64,000 nt of DNA from Vombatus ursinus (GCF_900497805.2 NW_020947390.1:1436756-1500755); one strand, 5' to 3'. Counted from the first letter of the stretch, positions 11,603 to 23,104 are shown. Notes: a model not told the origin generated them from the letters alone. Program-made: numbers and translations.

Positions 11603-12599
11603 AGGTGGAACAAAGATGGCAGAGTCTAGGCTGGGACCCAGCTGAACCCTCCCAACATTCCCCTCCAAACAACTTTAAAATAACACTTACAATAAAATTT
11701 TGGAGCAGCAGAGCCAACAAAATGTTAGAGGGAATCATTTATCTAGTATAAGATAACTTAGGAGGTACATAGGAGAGAGATCTGAAACACTGGAATGGGC
11801 TGAGGTCCAGAGTGGAGCAGGAGTACCAGCAATGGGCCATGGAAGCAGCTACAACAGAAGCAGCAGCAGTTTTAGAAGCTCTCAGACCAGTGGCTGTAAG
11901 GGGGTCAGACAACTGGTCAAAAAGATTACAGGGGATCTTTTGCTGGCACTGGGTACAGCTGGCACTGATTGGCAACTCAATTGCCCCAATGTAATTCTGG
12001 GTCACAGCTGCAGGGCAGAGAGGAGTACTTGTAGCTGCAGGGAAGCAGGGGCCTATCCTGAGTAAAGGATAGGATATTTATTTATTTTTAAAATTTTTTT
12101 GGAGATCATCCCAACACAATTGACTCACACCTGTGCATTCTGTCAAAGTAGACTCCTTCTTACTGTCCTAATAATGATGAAGTTCTTAGGACATGCCATC
12201 TTTCCATATAGAAATATAAATAGTGTAACTTTATTGAGTCCCTTATGATTTCTCTTTCCTGGTTACCTTTTGATGCTTGTTTTGAATGTATGAATGTCAG
12301 ATTTTCTATTCAGCTCTGGTCTTCTCATCAAACACAGACCAGGAGAGCAGTGACAATACCTTCCCTTGAATCACACCACCTTGGAAGCACTGAAAACTTG
12401 TAGACCCCCAGAACTAACTCTGAAAATAGCAGTGTGAAAAAGCCAGAATCTTGGCACAGTGCCTTCCTATCCCCAAGTTAAAAGAGTCCAACTTTAACAT
12501 AAAATTCACAAAATCAAGAAATAGAACAGAAAAATAAGCAAACAGCAAAAAGAACTTGACCATAATACGCTGCAATAGTGTCAAGGAAGACCAAGACAT

Positions 12600-13570
12600 A
12601 AACTTAAAATAAGACTACAATGTGAAAACAGCTATATAAGTAAAGCCTCAAATAAAAATGTTAATTGGACCCAAGGCCATCAAAAATACCTAGAAAAGTT
12701 AAAGAAAAAGATAAGTGTGATAGATGAAAAAATTGGAAAAGAAATGAAAGCAACAGAATAAAATTTTGAAAAGAAAATGAATGGTTTGGAAAAAGAGACA
12801 CCAAAGAATAATGATGAAAATAACACCTTAAAAAACAGAATTGGCCCATGGGGGAAGAAGCACAAAAATTCACTGAAGAAAGGAACCCTTTAAAAAGCAG
12901 AACTGACCAAATGTAAAAAAAAAAAAGGGTTCAAAGTTCCACTGAAGAAAATAATTCCTTAAAAACTAGAATTGGACAAGCAAAAACTAATGACTCCATG
13001 AGACTATAAGAAACAAAATCAAATGAATGGAAAAAAAGAAGAAAATGTAAAATATCTCATTCCAAAAACAACTGACCTAAGGAGAGATAATTTAAGAATT
13101 ATTGTTCTGCCTGAAAGCCATGATCAAAAAAGGGCCCAAATATTGCATTTCAAGAAATTATCAAGGAAAACTGCTCCAATATCTTAGATCCAGAGGGTAA
13201 AATAGAAATTGAAAGATTCTACCAATCACCTCCTAAAAGAAATCCAAAAATGAAAATTCACAGTAATGGCATAACCAAATCCTACAATTCCCAGATCAAA
13301 GAGAAAATATTTTAAGCAACAAGAAAGAAACAATTCAAATATCATAGAGCCACAGTCAGGATCATACAAGATTTAGCAGCTTCCATGCTGAAAGAGTAGA
13401 GGGTTTGGAATATGATGTTCTGGAAGGCAAAGGAACTAGGACTATAAACCCAAAATAGGGGGAAAAGGAAAATTTAATGAAATAGAGAAATTTCAAGAAT
13501 TCCTAATGAAAAAACCAGAGCTGGATAGAAAATCTGACATTTAAACACAAGATTCAAGACAAGCATCAAA
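12600..13570 (+). pseudogene. L1 ORF1 remnant
   Basis: The + strand matches marsupial L1 ORF1. It has a coiled-coil part rich in 'aaaaac(a/t)agaattgg' repeats (12830-12980). An RNA-binding region follows around 'gagagataatttaagaatta', and the C-terminal part contains 'agaaacaattcaaatatca' and 'ctggaaggcaaaggaact'. No long open frame survives on the sense strand. Minus-strand frames here are shadows. Confidence 0.75.
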
Positions 13571-13945
13571 AAGTAAACAGGAAAGAGAAATCATAAGGGG
13601 CTCAATAAAATTAAACTGTTTACATTTCCATATGGAAAGATTATACATGTAAGTCCTAAGAAATTGATGCTTATTAGGGCAGTTAGAAGGAGTCTACTTT
13701 GACAGAATGCACAGGTATGAGTCAATTGTGTTGGGATGATCTCCCAAAAATTTTTTTTTAAAAAGTGAGGGGTGGAAAAGAGGGATTCACTAGGAGAAGG
13801 GGGAAGGGAGAGGTAAAATGGGGAAAATTTCTCATATAAAAGAAGTATCCAAAAAAGAATTTTTATAGTGAAGGGGAAAATGGAGGCAGAGGTGGCAGAC
13901 AATGCTTGAACCTCACTCTCATTGGAATTGGTTCAAAGCAGGAAG

Positions 13946-14006
13946 AATATATATATATAATATATATATATATATAATATATATATATACATTTATATAT
14001 ATACAC
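13946..14006. repeat. AT microsatellite
   Basis: Imperfect (AT)n/(TATA)n run in the L1 inter-ORF spacer. Confidence 0.95.
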
Positions 14007-14219
14007 ACTCAGCTGAGCATAGAAATCTATCTTACCCAATAAGGAAATGGGAGGGGAAGGGAATAAGAGATAGGGGGGAGGGGGAGGGTAGATTAAGGGA
14101 AGCAGTGGTAAGAAGCAGAACAGACTTTTGAGGAAGAACAGGATAAAAAGCAAGAGAGAAGGATAAACAGAAGAAAGTAGGGTGGAGAGAAATGCATGGT
14201 TAGTAATCATAACTGTGAA

Positions 14220-14285
14220 TGTGAATTGGATGAGCTCACCCATAAAACAAAATGTGAATTGGATGAGCTCACCCATAAAACAAAA
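14220..14285 (+). repeat. 33-bp tandem duplication in L1 ORF2
   Basis: Two perfect head-to-tail copies of a 33-bp unit (14220-14252 and 14253-14285) near the start of ORF2. The copy is in frame and repeats 11 residues, VNWMSSPIKQ plus one. Confidence 0.95.
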
Positions 14286-14593
14286 GCAGATAACAGAATG
14301 GATTAGAAACCAGAATCTAAAAATATATTGGTTCCAAGAGACATACTTGAAACAGAAAGACACACATAGAGCTAAAATAAAAGGTTGGAGCAGAATCTAT
14401 TATGTTTCAGCTGAAATTAAAAAGGTAGGAGTAGAAATCATGATCTCAGACAAAGCCAAAGCAAAACCAGACCTAGAGATAATCAAGGAAACTACATCTT
14501 GCTAAAAGGTACAATAGAAAATGAAGTAATCATCAAAAAATTTTAAAGCAACTTTCTTGATAAAAGCCATATTTCTCAAATATATAGGGAACT

Positions 14594-14848
14594 ATTTTTG
14601 TTGTTAAGTCCTTTCAGGCATGTCCAACACTTCTTGACCTCACTTGGGATTTTCTTGGTGAAGATACTGAAGTGGTGTGCCATTTCCTTCTCCAACTCAT
14701 TTTACACATGAGGAAACTGAGGCAAACAGGGTTAAGTGACTTGTGCAGAGTCAATTAAGTAAGTATCTGAGGCCAGATTTAAACTCAGAAAAATGAGTCT
14801 TCGTAACTCTAAACCCGGTCCTCTATCCACTGTACCACTTAGCTGTCC
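14594..14848 (-). mobile_element. Composite SINE (tRNA head, RTE/BovB-like tail) nested in L1
   Basis: The + strand reads the tail first: 'ttgttgttaagtcctttcag', 'gatactgaagtggtgtgcca' and 'tttccttctccaactcattt'. The CORE-like middle and the tRNA-like head 'accacttagctgtcc' follow. It interrupts L1 text and is flanked by a 10-bp target duplication, atagggaact (14584-14593) and atagagaact (14849-14858). Confidence 0.88.
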
Positions 14849-15704
14849 ATAGAGAACTGAGTCAAATTTATAAAAATCAGCACCATTCCCCAGTTGATAA
14901 ATGATCAAAGGATATAAATGGGCAATTTTTATAAGAAGAAATTAAAGCTATTTCCAGTCATATGAAAAAATTGCTCTACTTAGAGAAAGGCAAATTAAAA
15001 CAACCCTGAGGTACCACCTTATACCTCTAAGAAATGAAAAATGCTGTAGGGGATAAGGCAACATAGACATATTAATGAGCTATTAGTGGAATAGCAAACT
15101 GCTCCAACTATTCTGGAGAACCATGTCCAAAGGGCTATGAAACTGTGCATATCCTTTGACCCAATAATATTACTACTAGGTCTATACTCCAAAGAGATCA
15201 AAGAAAAGGGAAAAAGACTTATATGTACCAAAATACTTATAACAGCTCTTTTTTGGTGGCAAAGAATTGGAAATTGAGGGGATGCTCATCTGTTGGGGAA
15301 TGGCACAAAGTAAAATGAGAAGAACCAGCAAAGTAACAGCAATGTTGTACCAAAAAACTGTGAAAGACTTGGCTACTCTGATCAAGATGGTAATCCAATA
15401 CAGTCTCAAAGTGCTCATGGTGAAAAAATGCTATCCACCTCCAGAGAAAGAATTGATGAACTCTGAGTGTAAATTGAAGTATACTTTTCTTACTTTATTT
15501 TTGGGCAGCTTTCTTTTGTGAAATGGCTAATATGGAAATTTGCTTTGCATGATTTCACCTTTATAATTGATATCATTCTGTTTGTCTTCTCAGTTGGTGA
15601 GAAAGGGTCTTCAGAGAGGGATAGAATCTAGAACTCAAAATTTAAAAAAAGAATATTATGAATAAATTAATACATTTAAAAAAACTAAAATTTCTCAACC
15701 TTAC

Positions 15705-16080
15705 CTGAAAACCCCTGATCTAGATAATGCCCACTTTTTCCCTTCATATTGCCTCATCCTCTACCCAATATGTGGTGACATCCTGGCTTTGCACCATTCT
15801 TTCAAAAACTTTTCCTGCTTTCTCCTTAGGTTTTGGTCTTCTTTACCTTAAGAATTCTATTGGCTTGGTTGGCCTTGCAAGTTTGGGGCTCAGGGGGAAC
15901 AGAAGGAGAAATGAACTCATGTGTGCCAATAAATCATTAACTGGGCCCAAAGGGAAGAATCCTTCTTCTGAGGAAAGTGGATATGGTCCAAGTTATAATT
16001 AGGGGGAATAAGTAAAGAATAAACAGGATGCCATACATTTCTGGTCAAGCCAGAATTCATGGCGTGAAAAAAATCAACTA
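15705..16080. other. Intronic, mostly unrecognised
   Basis: The first bases ('gaaaacccctgatctag') may end the old repeat begun at 11425. The rest includes a 91-codon open frame (15727-16002) without any recognisable domain. Confidence 0.4.
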
Positions 16081-16082
16081 AT

Positions 16083-16320
16083 TAATCAACAAATATTTTT
16101 TAAGCCCATACTACATGCCAAGTACTGTGTGAAGCACTAGAGATACAAAGAGAGTAAAAAACAATGCCTGCCCTCAAGGAACTGACTGAGGAGACAACTC
16201 TCTATTTATAGGTAGATACAAGATACATACAAGTAGATAGAAAGTTACTTAGAAGCTGAAACGTTTGGAGAATGAAGCGGTACTCCACCTAAAATGACAT
16301 TTGAATGGAGCCTTGACCTG
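16083..16320 (-). mobile_element. L2 LINE 3' end
   Basis: Reverse L2 tail: 'catactacatgccaagtact', 'gaagcactagagatacaaag' and 'tgcctgccctcaaggaactg'. The right limit is unclear and could extend towards 16500. Confidence 0.75.
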
Positions 16321-16504
16321 AACAAGACAGCCTGAGGGAGGAGTCATGAAAATATTGCATGAATGGTCCACAGATGCAAATCAGTGACATTGGTAAGAAC
16401 ACCGTGAAGAAGAATAGCAGGTATCTGAGATGGCATTTGGATGCCATAACTTCTCCACCTGGAGCTGTGCTGCGATGACAATGCCCCCATCTCACTGTGC
16501 TGTT

Positions 16505-17715
16505 TCTATTGCTGTATCCTTGAATAGTCAGTCAAAAAAAAAGCCCATCACATTCCTTCTGGCCAACCTTCTGTTGATGATTCCCTTGCTGCCTCCTAGA
16601 TAGACTAGTCCTCTAACTCGTCATCACCTATTTCTCTAGGACAGGCTTGCCAAGATGGCAAGAGTTTGCCTTTCTATGGCACAGCCCTTGATGACTCAGA
16701 GTAATCTCATTTCCACAAAATGTTGTCAAATTTTCACTAATCTCACAGCTGACCTCCGATTTTGCATCTCCAAATGCCTTTCAGACATCTCAATTTGGAT
16801 GTCCAGTTAAATTCAACACATTCAAAAGCAAATTCATTATCTTTTCCCCTAACCTTCCATCTCCCTCCTAACTTCCCTATTATGGTCAATGACAATACCA
16901 TCCTCCCAATCCTTTAGGCTCACAACCTAGAAGACATCCTCAACTTTTCACTAATCTCTCACCCTACATATTCAATCTGTTGTCAAGGCCTGTCAGTTTC
17001 ATCTTTATAGCATCTCTTGATTACAACTCCTTATATCCCCTGATGCTACCACCACCCTGGTGCAAGCCCCATCACCTCACACTTGAATTATTGCAATAGC
17101 CTGCTGGTGGGGCTCTGCCTACCTCGAGTTTCTCTCCATTACAATCCATCTTCCATTCAGCCACCAAAGTGATTTTCCTCAACTGCAGATCTGACCTTAC
17201 CACCTCCCTACTCAATAAACTCCAGTGATTCCCTATTGCCTCCAGGATCAAATACAAAGTCCTCTATTTGTTGTTCAAAACCCTCCATAATATATCCCCA
17301 CCTTCCCTTTCCAATTTTCATGTACCTGACTCCCTGCCACATACTCTTCCATCCAATGATACTGTCCTCATTGCTATTCCATAAACAACAATTTCCATCT
17401 GTTGGCATTTTCTCTGTCAGTCCCCCAAGCCTGGAATGTGCTCCCTCCTCATCTCTGCTTCCTGGTTTTCTGTAAGTCCCAACTAAAATCCTATCTCCTA
17501 CAGCAAGCCTTTCCCAACCCTTTATAATTCCCTTTCTTAATTATGTCCTAGTTAATCCGTATATAGCTTTTTTGTACATTTGTGTTTGCTTGGTGTCTCC
17601 CCTGTTAGATTGTGAGACCTCTGATGGCACGGACTCTTTTACCCCTTTTTATATCCCCAGCATTTAGCAGAGTGCCTGGAAAATAGTAGGTGCTTAATAA
17701 ATATGAATTGACTGA
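16505..17715 (+). mobile_element. L2 LINE, 1.2 kb 3' part
   Basis: The longest L2 in the window. It holds the ORF2 C-terminal coding relic ('ttccctattatggtcaatga', 'caagacatcctcaacttttc'-like text) and the 3' part: 'attgcaatagcctgctggtg', 'accaaagtgattttcctcaa', 'actccagtgattccctattg' and 'cctggaatgtgctccctcct'. It finishes with 'tagattgtgagacctctgat' and 'aggtgcttaataaatatgaa'. It is oriented opposite to the L2 at 16083. All reading frames are broken. Confidence 0.88.
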
Positions 17716-17719
17716 CATT

Positions 17720-18640
17720 ATTACATAATGCAGTTTAAAATACTTTAAGATATTCAAATCATTATACATTTCTACTTTAATATTAAACAGTAAAATTCAA
17801 ACAGAAAGATAATCTTAGGGAATTCGTACATATCTTTTTGATCAAAACATGCATCTTATTTATCTTAGGATGATAAAAGAAAATACCATTTTCTTCTCAC
17901 TTTAATATAATAGGAATAGTCTTTGCCTTTTGCTGCTTCAGTTCCATTTTTGTTAGTAAAACACAATTCCCAATATGTTTTCTAACCCTCTATTTTTCTA
18001 AAATTTCCATTGTTGTGCAGTCTCACTTTTGAATGAGGCACACATTTTAAATTAGTCTGTGGATGAGAAACATAAATTCACCTGGATTGAATATTTAATG
18101 AGGCCTCAGTAAATCAGTTAAAAGAATAAGAGAGAAAGGAAAAATGCAAGGTACTGTACTTTATTCTCAGTGCTTTTCTCCATGTATCACATCCTGTTCT
18201 GGATAAGCTAAAATTCAATAACTCCATAGGATCAAAGTAATTTAGGGTAATTAATTGAAATAAGGCTTATAGTAAACCTAGATAAGTAGGCTTTGCATTG
18301 TTTCAACCTGGAAGCTGCAAGCCTTCTGGCGACATCTTAACCTCTGAGATGAGAAGAATAACCTACTGTTATTTATTGGTGAAATTAATGGTTTCTAGAA
18401 CCAAAACCATTTGGAAACTCAGGAGCAACATTGGATTCAGGCATGAACTCTCAATTCTGAATGACTGACCCTATTTCCAATTTGCAAGCAGTCTGATTGA
18501 ATGTGAGCTTTTATTTCCAGGGCCATTTGCACTTTTAACAATTTTATTATTGCTTTTTGAGGAGTGATAACATTTTCCAAAGGGTAAATCATCTAATCAG
18601 GAATCAAGCTTTTATTCCTTCTTTTCATTCTTGGGTTTTG
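17720..18640. other. Intronic, no recognised element
   Basis: AT-rich unique-looking DNA of about 0.9 kb. Confidence 0.5.
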
Positions 18641-18649
18641 GAATCCATT

Positions 18650-18826
18650 TGAAGTTGGTGATAATGTGATCCCCCATTGTGCAGTTGAGGAAACTAAGGC
18701 AGACAGAAGTTAAATGACTTGCCTAGGGTCACACAGCTATTAAGTGTAGAGTCCCAGATTTCAACTCAGGTTTACCTGATTCCAGGCCCAGCACTCTTTC
18801 CACTGTACCACCTAGGTGAAGCTATA
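18650..18826 (-). mobile_element. MIR-type SINE
   Basis: Reverse SINE: 'gttgaggaaactaaggcaga', 'cctagggtcacacagctatt', 'ccaggcccagcactctttcc' and 'accacctaggtg'. Confidence 0.85.
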
Positions 18827-18829
18827 TCT

Positions 18830-19643
18830 TTTTTTTTAACTACTCTCGGGACTGGATCCTGGCCTTACCCAAAGATTCCAGATCATCTGAATTACTAAAA
18901 GGCTAGGTAGGTATTTTAATAAGAATAAAAAAGCAACTGTTCTTTAGCTACTTATACCACAAAAAAGCAGGAATAGAGACTAAGTAGGTACAAAACAATT
19001 ACCTTGTGACTCAGTTTAGCTTTTGTTTTGACTCAAATGAATTTGCATGTTAAATCAGAGATCTTGGGAATCTCTAATCCCAAGGGAGATAATTGTATCT
19101 GTTAAAGGACAGGGATTTAGCTCCAGACCCCTGGAGTTCAAAAAAAAGACTAAATCTTAGCCTGGGGGCGAAGCCAACAGTCTTCTTATTTGGGTGACCT
19201 AACTCACAGCCTCTGGCTGTGACTAAATGTGGTCAGCATGCCCTTATTATTTGCACCCTAGGAGGCTGGAACTGCTAGCTGCTAGTCAGAAAGCTCAGAA
19301 GCACATATCCAATTGCATCAAAAACTAAACTGCAATCCATGCAAAGCTAAAGGCAGGACCAGTAGGAACAGTACTGTAGAATCATTAGGAGACATAAGGC
19401 ACTCTTCGATGTTGATGGTGTAAATTGTGCTTTATATGTTTCCCCGTATGTGTGTCCCACCATGAGTTTCCTAGCTGTGATCTTCAACGCTTTTTCAGCC
19501 CCTCAGCTGTTTCTCTCCTCTGATTAGAAGGATGGAGGGTAGAGCAATGAGCTCTCCCAAAGCTTCCTTTTATAGAGGCCTCAATTTTTCAACTAAGTCT
19601 TCATGTCCCATCGGTTCTCTGCTTTGGTTTCAACTTCTCTACC
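18830..19643. other. Unclassified block, GC higher than its surroundings
   Basis: No gene. Text such as 'agcctgggggcgaagccaac' and a minus-strand TATA-like motif near 19570 hint at an old LTR or other repeat, but no ends or duplication can be shown. The solo LTR at 19644 is inserted at its right edge. Confidence 0.3.
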
Positions 19644-20153
19644 TGATGCGGTTTAGGGGTTCAGGGGTGCTGGGACCCCAAAATCACAAGACGCGGATCC
19701 TGCCCGAAAGAATTCAACCCAAGCCTTCTTTCATCCAAAGACAAGGTTTATTAGAACATCCACCATATTGGGCAGACTGTTAAGGAGTCTGAACATGGGT
19801 AATCTGAGCAGTGGCTAGATTTTAAGAATCTCAGCATCTTAATGGAGACAAGATGGACCTTATATACAGAAAGCCTGTGGGAGGGACCTAGGAGTGGCCA
19901 GTAAGCTGGGGTGAACTGAACTCCTGGGACCTGAACCTGGAGGCCAAGGGAGAATGAAGCCTAGCTAGGATTAAGGGTGGGAAATGGGGTGGTGGAGCCA
20001 TACATAGGGGTAAGACAATGGAGGGGAGATTGGATGTAGCCACAACGAAAGGCCAGTTGACAGGATTATAGCCTCAGACAAACACCAAGAGATTTGGCCA
20101 TGTGGGAAAGTTCAGGGTTTTTCCTTTCTGGGACCCAGATCCCAACCCCATCA
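19644..20153 (-). mobile_element. Solo LTR of a class I-like endogenous retrovirus (copy 2)
   Basis: A 510-bp LTR in minus orientation. On the + strand it begins TGATGCGG and ends CCCCATCA. It is flanked by a perfect 4-bp duplication TACC (19640-19643 and 20154-20157), the size typical of gammaretrovirus-like ERV1 insertions. The TATA motif is at 19860-19866 and AATAAA at 19747-19752 (minus strand). It is closely similar to copy 1 but holds a single 26-bp unit (19807-19832). No internal part is present, so it is a solo LTR left by recombination. Confidence 0.88.
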
Positions 20154-20234
20154 TACCCACCCCTACCCTTCTTTTTGGGGTACCCTCTGGCAGCAGTAGT
20201 GCCCCCCTCCCCTCTCCCCACACATACACATACT

Positions 20235-20360
20235 TTTCAGATTCTTTTTGTATATTGTTCCCCGCCCCCATTAGATCCTAAGCTTCTTCAGGGAGGCATT
20301 TCTTTTTATATGTATATATCCCCAGTGCTCAGCACAATGCCTGGCACAAAGTAGGTTATT
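20235..20360 (+). mobile_element. L2 LINE 3' end fragment
   Basis: 'ttagatcctaagcttcttca', 'tatccccagtgctcagcaca' and 'atgcctggcacaaagtaggt'. Confidence 0.75.
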
Positions 20361-20474
20361 GACTAGGCTAAGTGTTTATCTATGGTCACATACACTATAG
20401 CATCAGAAACAGTATTCTCCAAACCCATGTCTTCAAACTGAAAACCAAATGTTCATTACTTCATGCTATGGATT

Positions 20475-20672
20475 TATTACTTATCAAGTGCATTGTGTAT
20501 GTGGTGCTAGAGATACAAAATTAAAGTCTCTGCCTTCAAGTAGCTTTCATTTTTCTAATAATTTTTCTAATACATTTTTCTAATAAAGGAAAGAAACAAG
20601 AACACAGATAAATTCAAACCATATTCAGTGACACAAAGTAATTTCAAGAGGAAGAGAGAAGGAACAATCTTG
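20475..20672 (-). mobile_element. L2 LINE, left part
   Basis: Decayed reverse L2 ('gtggtgctagagatacaaaa', 'tctctgccttcaagtagctt') with a short internal repeat of 'tttttctaata'. Interrupted by a hAT MITE. Confidence 0.6.
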
Positions 20673-20823
20673 CAGGGGTTGGGAACCTGCAGCTTTGAGA
20701 CCACATGTGGCCTTCTAGGTCCTGGGTTACAGCCTTTTGATGAGTCCAAGTTTTACTGAACAAATCCTTTGTTCTGTGAAGTTTGGATTCAGTCAAAGGG
20801 CTGCACTTGAGGACCTGGGGGCC
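20673..20823 (+). mobile_element. hAT-type MITE, 3' end lost
   Basis: It begins 'caggggttgggaacctgcag' and contains 'tgtggccttctaggtcctgg' and 'tcagtcaaagggctgcactt', as in the complete copy at 28906-29129. The far inverted repeat is missing. Confidence 0.75.
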
Positions 20824-21120
20824 TAAATTTTAGGAGAGGCCTTGTAAGGAATTGACATTTGAACTTTTCTTTGAAGAAAGGTTAGACTTCTAGGAGGCAG
20901 ATTTGAAGAGTATATTCCAAATATCAAGGACTGCCTATGACCTAAGGAATGGGATGTCACATTACAAGAAAAAAATGAGTAGGATGGTTTTACTGGAGTG
21001 GAGAATAGATGAAAGAGAGTAGTATGAAATGAGACTGGGAAGGTAAGTGTCAGACAGATCATAGAGCAGTTAGATGGGTTCTAAGATCCTTGCCAGTTTT
21101 AAATCTAAAATCCTTGGATA
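20824..21120 (-). mobile_element. L2 LINE, right part, plus a SINE tail
   Basis: Reverse L2 resumes ('ctttgaagaaaggttagact', 'gaggcagatttgaagag'). The last 60 bp ('ttctaagatccttgccagtt') look like the end of a MIR-related SINE on the + strand. Confidence 0.5.
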
Positions 21121-21124
21121 ATGA

Positions 21125-23100
21125 CTTGCAAATTAAGGTTATCCTGTAGCTTCCTATGTATGAACAGGTCTGTGCAGGTTGATAGCTATCAGAGTACTTC
21201 AGTGAATAGAAGGGGACTTTCTAACTGCTCTCAAATGCATAGCCACTCCTCACTGAAAAATGCCTGTTCCAGCCCATTTGATTTCAAGGTCAGAACTTTT
21301 GTGATATTGTATGTAAATTGAAATGTAATATGGTAACAATATCTGTTAGATTTTATTTTCACTTTTAACATGGAAAAATTTTGCTTACAAGGATGCTGCA
21401 TATTAAATAGACAGTTGTTATCACCCCCGTAGGCAGTTAAGTTTTGTTCTTTTTTTTTTTTTTTGAGGTATCGGCATATAAAAGACAAAAAAAACTATCT
21501 CAATAGCTCTTTTTTATGATGGCTTTTTATGTGCTTTCTTAGTGAAAAGTTATAAAACTTGGTTCTTTGAGTTCCTTTCATGGATATACAATATTTCCTT
21601 CTTTTTTTTTTAACCCAAATCACAAAGGAGCAATTTCTATATACATTTTCACGTCAGAGATAAAATTCATCTCTCACTTGTGACTTACGCAAGGAAAATA
21701 GGAAGCTCCATTAGACAGACGTACAATTTGTCTGTGAATGGTGATTTGCAGTTGGGGAGTGCTTTCTTTGAAATCATTAAATCTTTACAGCTAAGTATTC
21801 TTTCTGCCTTGGCAGAGTCTACAAGTTGCCTCATCATAGAGATAAAAATGATCTTTAAGAAATATGCTTAATGACTTCAATAATGGCTAAAAGTTCATCC
21901 GTTGCTTTTCCTACTTTTCAGAATTTGACATGGCAGCACTCTTCATGCTTTTACTTCAACAGCACATGACAAAAAGGCTTGTGGCAGAATTTCAGTGTTG
22001 TTTTACATCGTTTTTTGCTGTTATTAGCTGAGAAATTTTTGAAGCTAATGAGCAGTGCCAAGTTCAGTATTAATATTAGCTAGCAAAATGTCAGTTTTTC
22101 TCTGCTCAGCTGTATTCCTTTTTGCAAATGAGAAGTCAAAGTGCATTGCATAAATATAACTTCAACATTAACTAGTATGGGACAACACAAAGCCACAATA
22201 TATCGTCTTGTTGAAACTCAGCATTGGCATTTGAAGGTTTCCATGGTTGAGACTATACTTAGTGTCCTTTCTAAAAACAGCACCCCCTTTTTAAAATTGT
22301 GCTTAAAAATCCTTTGGTTTTGCATCTCTCGACATATTGTCTTTCCCTCTCTCCCAGAGAACTATCCTTTCCGATAATAATAATAATAAAAGTTAAGAAG
22401 ACACCAGCAAAACTATCCTGCATATCAACCAAGTTCTGCATTTTATACGGTGTTCCACACCATAGTTCCACCACCTCTGCAAAGAAGGGTGGAATAAATC
22501 CCTTTTCTATAAACCTTGTAAGAAATACTTACCCTTTCAAGAAATGTTCAAGTCAACTTTGTTATTTTCATAACTTTATCAAGTGTATTATTATAATTAA
22601 CATCCTGTCAGATTAATGCATTGTTATTAGTTTCGAATAGGTTTCTTTAGATATGCATTAACCCTTCATTCAATGACTATGGCAATGTACATAAAGTTAA
22701 CATTTAGAAGCAACATAACTCAGGTCAAATAAGGTGGTCAGTACTGGTACCACAATAACATGCATCCTCTTTTCTCTGTTAATCAATATACTACAAAAGT
22801 AGAAAGCAGTATGTTATCTATTGTAATCACAATATTGATCATGCTGTTGCCTAACTTAAAGAATGTATTTTGTAAGGAGTTTACTTGGATTTACTATGGA
22901 AACCTCTGTTGTGATCAAACAAAACAAAAATCATTGAATTAAAAAAAAGGAAAAAAGAGATGAAGTAACTCTTTCAGTGGACCTTAGAAATAATTATTTA
23001 CCATGTAATGTCTGTGACCTTGAAAGAGTTAACATATGCCTGAATATCCAACCCAGATTTTATTTAGTAGAATTTTTTTTCCCCAACAATGGCTTCTAAA
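21125..23100. other. Repeat-free intronic block of about 2 kb
   Basis: Apart from a T run at 21450-21464, I see no repeat. The part 21870-22260 has balanced composition, several 'attagct' and 'tgcaaat' type motifs, and no open frame. It is the best candidate in the upstream intron for a conserved non-coding element, which is inference only. Confidence 0.35.
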
Positions 23101-23104
23101 AACT

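Larger units (their letters stand above)
11603..15695 (+). mobile_element. L1 LINE, 5'-complete but internally deleted
   Basis: A marsupial-type L1. It starts with the typical 'ggtggaacaaagatggcag' leader. A 5' UTR follows to about 12.4 kb, then ORF1 remnants (about 12.6-13.6 kb), an inter-ORF spacer with an AT microsatellite, and the start of the ORF2 endonuclease (14182-14505; motifs MSSPIKQ, WIRNQN, FQETYLKQKDTHR, GWSRIYY). Near 14530 it jumps straight to the ORF2 C-terminal region, so roughly 2.5-3 kb of ORF2, including the reverse transcriptase, is missing. The 3' UTR ends in 'aactcaaaatttaaaaaaag'. A SINE interrupts it at 14594-14848. Stops in ORF1 and the deletion make it dead. Confidence 0.88.

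Noticed and set aside
13591-14363. Minus-strand open frames rich in Phe, Leu, Ser and Pro
   Set aside because: They are antisense shadows of A/G-rich L1 sequence and a TA microsatellite.
14182-14505. An active L1 endonuclease
   Set aside because: Only the first part of the domain is open, and the rest of ORF2 is deleted.
9894-20153. The two similar LTRs in the same orientation about 9.1 kb apart as one complete provirus
   Set aside because: The DNA between them is L2, L1, SINE and plain intron, not retroviral. The second LTR has its own TACC duplication and the first sits within a continuous L2, so each is an independent solo LTR.
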